This document shows, piece by piece, positions 1-5,631 of a stretch of DNA of 10,953 nucleotides; position 1 is the first letter of the stretch; each line of letters starts with the position of its first letter. The DNA comes from Spirochaetaceae bacterium (GTDB lineage: Bacteria; Spirochaetota; Spirochaetia; Treponematales; Breznakiellaceae). Where the stretch lies: the NCBI GenBank assembly GCA_031290205.1, contig JAITNZ010000207.1:1-10953 (forward strand), read 5' to 3'. Made by a program: the position numbers and the translations under genes. The notes below the pieces were generated by a model, which saw nothing but the letters and a program-made list of their open reading frames with translations, searched no databases and was not told the origin of the DNA.

Positions 1-26
1 GTGATAATGCTCTATTGCTGACGAGG

Positions 27-162
27 GGGGCGTTGCGGGGGGATACCCCCCGCAGAGGGGGTAGGGCGCAACGCAGTGCGCCCGTAGGGGGAGACTTCCC
101 CCTCCTCTACTGGATTACTTCCATAGTGCCGGCTGATTTACCCAGAATTTGGAAGTGCACCC
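27..162 (+). repeat. Copy A of a GC-rich structured dispersed repeat
   Basis: This segment recurs almost base for base, inverted, at 9945-10081. I count only a handful of differences over about 136 bases. It contains three consecutive hairpins: an 8-bp stem at 35-42/46-53 with loop ATA, a 7-bp stem at 64-70/77-83, and a 6-bp stem at 87-92/97-102. The distal part (about 110-162) is unstructured and ends in GGAAGTGCACCC. It can be read as a short peptide fragment, but both copies look like non-coding DNA. It lies 26 bases beyond the ispE stop. No transposase or target-site duplication is visible, so it is best described as a REP-like or MITE-like non-autonomous repeat of unknown family. Confidence 0.85.
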
Positions 163-188
163 ACAGGCGGGTTCAGCCGCGCCTTCAC

Positions 189-1205
189 TTAGATAAGGGA
201 CTTATCGGCTAAGATGCGTGAATCGGCATGCGGCAAATCGTGGGGGCAGTCTAGGCGGGGGCTTACCGAAGTTACCCAACACCATTTTTCCCCAAGCGTG
301 AGCGCGGCTGCCTTCGCATCGCTTTCGCGGGCAAAAACACCAAAACAGGTCGAACCTGACCCGGAAAGGCTTGCAAACTCCGCGCCGGCTGCTTTCAAAT
401 CGGCAAGCATCGCTCGATACGCCGCTTTTTCCGCATCCGTGCCAAGCGCGTCCAAGGCGGGAAGAAAATCGTTCTGAAAGCCGGAAAAATTTAACCACGA
501 ACGGGGAACGGGGGAACGAGGGTCAGGGGACAGAGTTTTGCTGCGGTTTTCTTCTTTAAAAGAATCAGCATCAAGGCGCTGCGTGCTTGCCCTGAAATCG
601 TCGAGGAGCTTGAAGGCGCGCGCGGTGGCGCTTGCGAAGAGCGGGTTGAGGAGGACAACAAAAAGTTTTGGAGTGGGAAGCGCCCTGATCTTTTCGCCGC
701 GCCCTTCGACGAATGCCGCGCCGCCGCCGTCAAGAAAAAAGGGAACATCGCTGCCAAGTTCAGCCGCCGCGTCCCGCAGAACGGCGGTGCTGAGCGGACC
801 GCCCGTCAGCGTGTTGAGCGCGAGGAGCGTCGCTGCGGCATCCGAGGAAGCGCCGCCGAGCCCCGCGCCCGTCGGGATGCGTTTCTTCACGGTGATTTTC
901 ACGGGGCGCGCGCTGCCGTCCAATGCGCCGCACGTTTTCCAGAAGAGTTTTGCCGCCTTATAGATAATATTCTGCTTAGGCGGCAGCGCCTCCAGCGGCG
1001 CGGCAAGCTCCGCCGGTAGCTCCGAGGCGTCCGTTTCGATTTCAACAGACTCAACAAAAGATAGGGAGGGCGCTTTCAGCTCAATCTCGAGCGTATCGCA
1101 TAGATTGAGCGACAGGAAAACACTGGTAATGTCGTGAAAGCCGTCTGGACGTTTCGCGCCGACGGCAAGGTGAAGGTTGATTTTGCAGGGCGCCTCGATT
1201 ATCAT
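189..1205 (-). CDS. ispE: 4-diphosphocytidyl-2-C-methyl-D-erythritol kinase IspE
   Basis: IspE phosphorylates CDP-methylerythritol with ATP in the non-mevalonate (MEP) route to isoprenoid precursors, in the cytoplasm. The 338-residue product is a GHMP kinase. It starts MIIEAPCKINLHL with K8 and N10 at the substrate site. The glycine-rich ATP loop PTGAGLGGASSDAA is at 111-124, followed by the catalytic-type Asp in GSDVPFF (D153). The C-terminal SGSGSTCFGVF motif is at 281-291. It is longer than the usual ~280-300 residues, partly because of extra residues at about 216-240 encoded by a GTTCCCC-type repeat tract and partly because of a ragged tail after about 318. I chose ATG at 1203-1205 because the conserved N-terminus begins there. 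An in-frame ATG at 1215-1217 would add four residues, and no strong Shine-Dalgarno sequence supports either. It is divergent from rdgB. Confidence 0.93.
   Translation of the reverse strand: MIIEAPCKINLHLAVGAKRPDGFHDITSVFLSLNLCDTLEIELKAPSLSFVESVEIETDASELPAELAAPLEALPPKQNIIYKAAKLFWKTCGALDGSARPVKITVKKRIPTGAGLGGASSDAAATLLALNTLTGGPLSTAVLRDAAAELGSDVPFFLDGGGAAFVEGRGEKIRALPTPKLFVVLLNPLFASATARAFKLLDDFRASTQRLDADSFKEENRSKTLSPDPRSPVPRSWLNFSGFQNDFLPALDALGTDAEKAAYRAMLADLKAAGAEFASLSGSGSTCFGVFARESDAKAAALTLGEKWCWVTSVSPRLDCPHDLPHADSRILADKSLI
499..535 (-). repeat. GTTCCCC-type heptamer tract inside ispE
   Basis: On the minus strand this reads as degenerate CCCTGACC / CGTTCCCC / CGTTCCCC units, and it encodes IspE residues about 224-236 (TLSPDPRSPVPRS), between the conserved ATARAF and NDFLPAL blocks. 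The same GTTCCCCGTTCCCC core occurs outside genes at about 5415-5428, upstream of pyrF. This suggests a dispersed short repeat that expanded within a tolerant loop of the kinase. The insertion itself is an inference from the expected IspE length. Confidence 0.55.
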
Positions 1206-1206
1206 A

Positions 1207-1228
1207 GAACTGACCATGAACTGACCAT
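1207..1228. repeat. 11-bp perfect tandem duplication at the ispE start
   Basis: GAACTGACCAT occurs twice in direct tandem (1207-1217 and 1218-1228). On the minus strand each unit carries an ATG, so the duplication doubles a candidate start codon just upstream of ispE. The inner ATG (1215-1217) is in frame with ispE. The outer one (1226-1228) is out of frame and opens an eight-codon reading frame whose TGA overlaps the ispE ATG at 1203-1205 as ATGA. Confidence 0.7.
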
Positions 1229-1233
1229 AGAAC

Positions 1234-1262
1234 ATTGTAGCAAAAATCGTGATAATGATGAA
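1234..1262 (-). promoter_or_regulatory. Possible sigma-70-type promoter for ispE
   Basis: On the minus strand TACAAT (1234-1239) is a five-of-six match to a -10 box. It lies 17 bases after TTCATC (1257-1262), a weak -35. Transcription would begin only about 20 bases before the ispE start. This is a by-eye match in AT-rich DNA and is weakly supported. Confidence 0.3.
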
Positions 1263-1289
1263 TATATGAGGTCGGTATGTAAGAAATTT

Positions 1290-1369
1290 GTCCACAGATA
1301 CACACTGATTAACACAGATAAAGAATCAAGCTGCGAAAAATCTGTGTTTATCTGTGTCCATCTGTGGAC
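1290..1369. repeat. Decamer-built palindrome between ispE and rdgB
   Basis: Each arm is three 10-base units of the CACAGAT type. The left arm is GTCCACAGAT (1290-1299), ACACACTGAT and TAACACAGAT. The right arm is the inverted set ATCTGTGTTT, ATCTGTGTCC and ATCTGTGGAC (1340-1369). The outermost ten bases pair perfectly and most of the 30-bp arms match, with a 20-base loop. A related half-copy begins at 10201, preceded by the same AAATTT. CACAGAT-type palindromes of this kind recur in many repeat-rich bacterial genomes. Here it sits between two divergent genes, followed by a T-run on the plus strand, so it could also act as a bidirectional terminator or insulator. That role is inference. Confidence 0.8.
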
Positions 1370-1415
1370 TTTTTTAGAATTCAAAAGCAAATGCCGCACC
1401 CTTGAAAAAGTGAGT

Positions 1416-2054
1416 ATGATGAGTAGTATAGGTAGCAAAAGAATTTGGTTTGCTTCGGGGAATGAACACAAGCGGGATGAACTTTCGCAGGTTTTGCGAG
1501 AGGCGGCGCCGCACGTGGCGCTTGCCCTGCCCTCAGAGGCGGGTATCGCCTTCGACCCGGTGGAGGATGGCGCCACTTTCCTCGAAAACGCGCTTATTAA
1601 GGCGCTCTCTCTCTATACCTTGGTGCACGAACCGGTCATCGCCGACGATTCAGGGCTCTGCGTTGACGCTCTGGGGGGGAAGCCGGGCATCTTTTCGGCG
1701 CGTTACGGCTCGGTTGGCGGGAAAACGCTCGATAGCGCCGCGCGGAACGCGCTTCTTTTGCGGGAACTCGGCGGACACCCCGAACGGAGCGCCCGTTTTG
1801 TCTGCGCTATGGTTCTGATGCTCGATGAAAACAGATTCTTTGCCGTGCAGGAGACGCTGGAGGGCGAGCTTATCAAGACAATCAGTGCAGCGCGCGGGGC
1901 GGGCGGTTTCGGATACGACCCCATCCTCTTTCTGCCGGAAAAGAACTGCACGGTGGCGGAACTTCCTCAAGCTGAAAAAAATAAAATTAGCCATCGGGGG
2001 AAGGCGGCGCGGGCGCTTGCGCTGGTGTTGGAAAATGGTATCTATGGCAGTTAA
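1416..2054 (+). CDS. rdgB: dITP/XTP pyrophosphatase (RdgB/HAM1 family)
   Basis: The enzyme hydrolyses non-canonical purine nucleoside triphosphates (ITP, dITP, XTP) to monophosphates, keeping deaminated bases out of DNA and RNA. The 212-residue product has the family's landmarks in order: the N-terminal FASGNEHKRDEL strand-loop (SGN at 14-16), VIADDSGLCVDAL with acidic D77/D78, GGFGYDPI at 163-170, and the C-terminal SHRGKA motif (192-197). Length is close to the family norm. ATG 1416 is followed immediately by a second ATG at 1419, and either may be used. An open frame extends upstream to 1134 but runs through the palindrome and ispE, so I exclude it. Its 3' end overlaps the pcrA start, indicating co-transcription with the helicase, a fitting partner in genome maintenance. 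Confidence 0.93.
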   Translation: MMSSIGSKRIWFASGNEHKRDELSQVLREAAPHVALALPSEAGIAFDPVEDGATFLENALIKALSLYTLVHEPVIADDSGLCVDALGGKPGIFSARYGSVGGKTLDSAARNALLLRELGGHPERSARFVCAMVLMLDENRFFAVQETLEGELIKTISAARGAGGFGYDPILFLPEKNCTVAELPQAEKNKISHRGKAARALALVLENGIYGS

Positions 2055-4059
2055 TCCTCTGCGCCTTAATCTTGACGGCGACCTCAACCCTATGCAGGCG
2101 CAAGCCGCCAAGTGCATTGAGGGCGCCGTCCTCATCATCGCCGGCGCGGGCTCCGGTAAGACGCGCGTCATCACCTACCGGATCGCCCACATGCTCGAAC
2201 AGGGCATCCCTCAGTCTCAGATTTTAGCGCTCACGTTCACAAATAAAGCGGCGCGCGAAATGGAACTGCGCGTGAAGGAGCTTACCGGACGCAAACTCCC
2301 GATGCTCACCGTCAGCACGTTTCATAGTTTTGGAGTGCAGATACTGCGAAGCGAAATCGAATCACTTGGTTACCGAAAAAACTTTTCAATTTATGACGAG
2401 AGCGATAAGACGCAGGCGGTAAGCGAAGCGCTGCGTGAATGTAAATTATATGGTGATGGTAACAACCCGCGCGATATAGCGGCGCTGTTTTCAAATATTA
2501 AAACCGGCATGGCGCAATGGGGGGTGAACGCAAATACGGCATATAGAGATGTATACGATGAGTATCAAAAGAACCTTAAGGTGTATAATGCCTGCGATTT
2601 TGACGACCTGCTCTTGCTGCCGGTAACGATATTCGAAGAGCAGCCGCCGGTGCTTGCTAAATATCGAGAGCGTTATAAGTATATCATGGTCGATGAGTTT
2701 CAGGATACCAGCAGCGCTCAGTATAGAATAATGAAGCTCCTTGCCCACGAGAACGTCTGTGTTGTCGGTGATGACGACCAATCAATCTATTCATGGCGCG
2801 GCGCGAATTATGAAAATATTATCAACTTTGAAAAAGATTTTCCCGCACTCCTCGAAATAAAACTTGAACAAAACTACCGCTCGACTACCACAATACTGGA
2901 GGCTGCTAACGGGGTGATAGCGCATAATAGCAAGCGTAAAGAAAAAAAACTTTGGGCGGATAATTCAGGCGGTAAGCCTATAGCATTCTATATGCCTGAA
3001 AACGAAAGCGCCGAAGCCGACTTCATTGTCGAACAGATACGCGCGATATCCGTGCATGAAAAGTTACGCTATGATAAGTTCGGCATCCTCCTTCGCGCTA
3101 ATTCACTCAGCACGAGTATCGAAGAAGCGCTGCTCGCCGCTAACATACCCTACCATGTTTCAGGGGGGCAGAGTTTTTTCGCCCGTAAAGAAATAAAAGA
3201 TGTAATTAGCTACCTGCGCGTGATCGCTAATCAGAATGATGATATCAACCTCTTGCGCGTTATTAACACACCGAGGCGTGGTATCGGGAAAACTACGATC
3301 GCGCAATTAATGGAACTTGCTAAAAAAAATCAATGCCCCCTCTGGGATGCTATGACCCGTATGCGCTATACCGAGCAAACATTTTTCGAAGAAGTCGCGA
3401 AGGTCGAAATCGATGAGTTTATGTCTCTTATAGAAAGAGAACGCGAAGCGATGCTGGGCAAACGGGGCTTATCGACAAAGGTGCGCGCCCTCGTTGATAC
3501 GATTGATTATCACGGCTATCTCGTCTCGGAATATGCCAAGAGCGAGAAACTGGCGCACTTTAAGTATGCGATGGTTGAATCGTTTCTGCAATCAATAGAA
3601 AGCTGGGAGGCGAACCCCGACAACCTCGACCCCACGCTCTATCCCTACCTTAACCGCATCAGCCTCTTAACACACGACGAGCGCGGCGACGACGCCGACA
3701 AGGGTAAGGTGAACGTGATGACAATACACGCCTCGAAGGGGCTGGAGTTCCCCGTGGTGTTCATCGCCGGCGCCGAAGAGGGCATCATCCCCCACGAACG
3801 GAGCCTCGAAGAAGAAGCAGGCAACATCGAAGAAGAGCGCCGCCTCTTCTATGTGGCGATTACCCGCGCCCGCGACAAACTGTTCATCACCGCCTGCGCA
3901 AAACGCAAACGCAATCAATCGCTCTTGGATAGGAACCCTTCCCCATTTTTAGATGAAATCCCCCCCCACCTGATAGAAACCTTCAATCCCGAAAAAAGCG
4001 AAACCCTCACCTCAACAGTCGACTTTTTCACCATGATGAAAGCAAAGTTCAGCGCCTAA
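2044..4059 (+). CDS. pcrA: UvrD/Rep/PcrA-family DNA helicase
   Basis: An ATP-dependent 3'-5' DNA helicase of superfamily 1A, acting in nucleotide-excision/mismatch repair and replication restart. The 671-residue protein shows every SF1 motif: Q-motif LNPMQAQAA (14-22), Walker A GAGSGKT (34-40), motif Ia LTFTNKAA, Walker B IMVDEFQDT (214-222), motif III GDDDQSIYSWRGA (242-254), motif IV LEQNYRST (274-281), motif V VNVMTIHASKGLEFP (556-570) and motif VI ERRLFYVAITRARDKL (598-613). It ends shortly after motif VI. It is therefore Rep-sized and lacks the longer RNA-polymerase-binding C-terminal tail of typical PcrA/UvrD, so the exact subfamily name is uncertain. The chosen start ATG 2044 overlaps rdgB by 11 bases, and an in-frame ATG at 2035 is an alternative. 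The middle of the gene is noticeably more AT-rich than its two ends. Confidence 0.95.
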   Translation: MAVNPLRLNLDGDLNPMQAQAAKCIEGAVLIIAGAGSGKTRVITYRIAHMLEQGIPQSQILALTFTNKAAREMELRVKELTGRKLPMLTVSTFHSFGVQILRSEIESLGYRKNFSIYDESDKTQAVSEALRECKLYGDGNNPRDIAALFSNIKTGMAQWGVNANTAYRDVYDEYQKNLKVYNACDFDDLLLLPVTIFEEQPPVLAKYRERYKYIMVDEFQDTSSAQYRIMKLLAHENVCVVGDDDQSIYSWRGANYENIINFEKDFPALLEIKLEQNYRSTTTILEAANGVIAHNSKRKEKKLWADNSGGKPIAFYMPENESAEADFIVEQIRAISVHEKLRYDKFGILLRANSLSTSIEEALLAANIPYHVSGGQSFFARKEIKDVISYLRVIANQNDDINLLRVINTPRRGIGKTTIAQLMELAKKNQCPLWDAMTRMRYTEQTFFEEVAKVEIDEFMSLIEREREAMLGKRGLSTKVRALVDTIDYHGYLVSEYAKSEKLAHFKYAMVESFLQSIESWEANPDNLDPTLYPYLNRISLLTHDERGDDADKGKVNVMTIHASKGLEFPVVFIAGAEEGIIPHERSLEEEAGNIEEERRLFYVAITRARDKLFITACAKRKRNQSLLDRNPSPFLDEIPPHLIETFNPEKSETLTSTVDFFTMMKAKFSA

Positions 4060-4077
4060 CCGCCACAGGCGGTTTTT
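4060..4077 (+). terminator. Probable intrinsic terminator of rdgB-pcrA
   Basis: Immediately after the pcrA TAA stop comes a hairpin CCGCC-ACA-GGCGG followed by TTTTTG. The stem is short but GC-only and is followed by five T, which fits a weak rho-independent terminator. It is repeated exactly 59 bases downstream (4119-4136) as part of a tandem repeat, so readthrough would meet a second copy. Confidence 0.6.
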
Positions 4078-4177
4078 GCCCTAGCTAAGGGCGTTCACAG
4101 TCAAAACCGCCTAAGCAGCCGCCACAGGCGGTTTTTGCCCTAGTTAAGGGCGTTCACTGTCCAAACCGCCTAAGCAG
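4060..4177. repeat. Two tandem 59-bp repeats with hairpins
   Basis: Unit one is 4060-4118 and unit two is 4119-4177, differing at about three positions. Each unit carries CCGCCACAGGCGG plus a T-run, then a second small hairpin GCCCT-AGYTA-AGGGC, and ends AAACCGCCTAAGCAG. The last segment can also pair with the GGCGGTTT of the neighbouring unit, so alternative folds exist in both directions. A fragment, CGCCACAGGCGGTCTAAGC, recurs near 10284-10302. The repeat lies at the convergent junction of pcrA and pyrF. Confidence 0.85.
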
Positions 4178-4254
4178 GTTTGGGGCGGCGTTCGGGAAAA
4201 TCCTACAGGAAAACCCTACAGGAAAGTGCGCGGTAACGAGCATGACAGGAGCGC

Positions 4255-4404
4255 GTGCGCGATAGCGTTCGTGCCCTGTCCGAGAAAGCCTTCCCCCGGT
4301 GCACGAGATTGCCTCCCCGTATGGCGGCGTGCGCTGGCGCGAAAGTGTTCGTGCCGCCGACCGAGAAAGCCTTCCCCCTGTGGACATTCTTCTTCAACAT
4401 TTTC
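4255..4404. repeat. Dispersed repeat family C, copy 1
   Basis: The segment 4300-4404 matches 10398-10501 in the same orientation, starting TGCACGAGATTGCC and ending in GGACATTCTTCTTCAACA followed by TTTTC, with scattered differences. Within copy 1 the motif TTCGTGCC...CGAGAAAGCCTTCCCCC is itself present twice (about 4255-4297 and 4329-4378), so the family is partly tandem. Short frames on the minus strand read RGKAFS-like peptides in each unit, but the frame differs between units and I see no support for a protein. Two CCTACAGGAAA direct repeats (4202-4212, 4215-4225) lie just before it. The 4178-4460 stretch contains no credible gene. Confidence 0.75.
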
Positions 4405-4460
4405 AATATGAATTCGCGATTTCTTCGCGTCATTCGTAGACTTTTTTCTGCATCGCCCGT

Positions 4461-5354
4461 TTATGCAACAAAACGAATCGCGTCTCGCATTTCGAGGGCG
4501 GCAGCCCGCGCCGCCTCCGCCGCGCTTGCCAGTGTCGTGCTTGGCGGGTCTTCGTGCCGGCGCCACGCCGTTAAGATAGAGCGCGAGGCGTTCACCACGC
4601 CGCCGTTTTTGTCCGTTTGCAGGAGAAGCGCCGCCTCCGCTGCGCCGCCGCCCTGCGCGCCGTAGCCGGGGATTAAGAAAAATAAACTGCCGTACTTCGC
4701 GCGCAGAGCTTTTGCCTCTTCGCACTCTGCGGCGGTCTTTGCCTCCGCACCGACTACGGCGCCGAATATACCGAAGCCGCATTCACCGCTGTGTTGCGCG
4801 GCAAGAGCGTTCAGTTTCTCGCCGACGGCATCGTAGACAAAGCCGCCCTCTTTGAGGCGCCGCCCCTCAAAATCCGCAAAACCTTTATTGCTCGTCCGCA
4901 AAAGCACGAAGGCGCCCTTCCCCCGTTGGTGCGCTTCGAGAAGCCAGGGTTCCAGCGAATCCATCCCCATATACGGGTTGAGCGTCACAAAATCCGCCTC
5001 GAAATCGCCGGAAAAATGCGCCTTCGCATAACGGGCGGCAGTGTCGGCAATGTCGCCGCGCTTGATGTCGGCAATCGCAAGCGCGCCGCGCTCTTTTATA
5101 GCGCGCAAAGTTTGCGCATACACGCCCAGCCCCGCAAGCCCAAGCGCTTCGTAATAGGCAATCTGCACCTTATAACAAGCGGCGACATCCAGCGTCGCCT
5201 CGATAATCGCCCTATTAAAACTGAGTATAGCCTCCGCTTCGTTTCCAGATTTTTTGAGCAATGAAGGCGGAAGATATTCCACTGCCGTATCCAATCCGAC
5301 ACAAACATTCCCCTTCTCGCTAACCGCACGATATAATTTATCTATACTATACAA
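4461..5354 (-). CDS. pyrF: Orotidine 5'-phosphate decarboxylase (subfamily 2)
   Basis: PyrF converts OMP to UMP, the last step of de novo pyrimidine synthesis. The 297-residue product matches the longer bacterial subfamily 2. It has GNVCVGLDTAVEYLPP near the N-terminus, YKVQIAYYEALG (61-72), the catalytic signature ADIKRGDIADTA (95-106, with D96, K98 and D101), TLNPYMGMDSLEPW (124-137), LLRTSN, and the phosphate-binding IPGYGAQGGG (228-237) followed by NASRSI. The frame begins with TTG at 5352-5354. A stop lies four codons upstream of that point and a GAGG sits about ten bases before the TTG, so TTG is the best start, an uncommon choice that may lower translation. It follows pyrC in the same direction after a 277-base repeat-filled gap and converges on pcrA. 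Confidence 0.93.
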   Translation of the reverse strand: MYSIDKLYRAVSEKGNVCVGLDTAVEYLPPSLLKKSGNEAEAILSFNRAIIEATLDVAACYKVQIAYYEALGLAGLGVYAQTLRAIKERGALAIADIKRGDIADTAARYAKAHFSGDFEADFVTLNPYMGMDSLEPWLLEAHQRGKGAFVLLRTSNKGFADFEGRRLKEGGFVYDAVGEKLNALAAQHSGECGFGIFGAVVGAEAKTAAECEEAKALRAKYGSLFFLIPGYGAQGGGAAEAALLLQTDKNGGVVNASRSILTAWRRHEDPPSTTLASAAEAARAAALEMRDAIRFVA

Positions 5355-5367
5355 GTTTATACACCCT

Positions 5368-5404
5368 CACACACACACACACACTCACTCACTCACTCAC
5401 TCAT
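5368..5404. repeat. Microsatellite (CA)8.5 plus (TCAC)4 in the pyrF leader
   Basis: A perfect 17-base CA/TG dinucleotide run (5368-5384) passes directly into four TCAC tetranucleotides and one TCAT (5385-5404). On the pyrF strand this reads as GTGA repeats then TG repeats, ending at the GAGGG ribosome-binding candidate 13 bases before the TTG start. Such tracts change length by slipped-strand mispairing, so spacing or leader folding upstream of pyrF could vary between cells. That consequence is inference. Confidence 0.85.
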
Positions 5405-5457
5405 TCTTCACCCTGTTCCCCGTTCCCCTACTCCCTCCCGCACTCATTCACTCATTG

Positions 5458-5513
5458 TTCACTATCCTCTGTTCACTATTCACTGTTCACTATTCACTAT
5501 TCACTGTTCACGC
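5458..5513. repeat. Heptanucleotide tandem repeat TTCACTR x 8
   Basis: Eight heptamers lie in register: TTCACTA, TCCTCTG, TTCACTA, TTCACTG, TTCACTA, TTCACTA, TTCACTG, TTCACGC. Variants of the unit continue less regularly to the left (TTCACTCATTG from 5447), next to GTTCCCCGTTCCCC (about 5415-5428). The pattern resembles the short tandemly repeated repetitive (STRR) heptamers described in cyanobacteria. It occupies the pyrC-pyrF gap, where no gene is visible. Confidence 0.85.
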
Positions 5514-5602
5514 TAAATCAGCAGCCTTCCGACACGAGGCGCCTTTCTAGCATTGAAATCACATTTTATCGGCAGTCGCTCTAAATTGTGTCTCAAAATT
5601 CT

Positions 5603-5617
5603 CGATGCTACGCATCG
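5603..5617 (-). terminator. Hairpin after pyrC, possible weak terminator
   Basis: CGATGC-TAC-GCATCG is a perfect 6-bp stem with a three-base loop, 15 bases downstream of the pyrC stop on the coding strand. It is followed there by AGAATTTTG, which is not a convincing T-run. It may attenuate readthrough into pyrF or merely be a small repeat. Confidence 0.35.
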
Positions 5618-5631
5618 TCCCTTTTCCCTTT

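Noticed and set aside
971..986. CCGCCTAAGCAG in ispE matching the end of the 59-bp repeat
   Set aside because: It is a 12-base match within a conserved coding segment (LPPKQNII). Chance is the simpler explanation.
1134..1415. Long N-terminal extension of the rdgB frame
   Set aside because: It overlaps ispE antisense and the CACAGAT palindrome, and the conserved RdgB N-terminus begins only after 1416.
4216..4782. Frames encoding RGKAFS/GEGFLG-type repeated peptides on the minus strand
   Set aside because: The peptide repeats arise from the family C DNA repeat and appear in different frames, and the region overlaps the pyrF 3' end. No start signal or family is recognisable.
5254..5550. Plus-strand frame with HTHTHTHS and LFTVHYSLFTVH repeats
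   Set aside because: It is a translation of the CA microsatellite and heptamer repeats and overlaps pyrF antisense.
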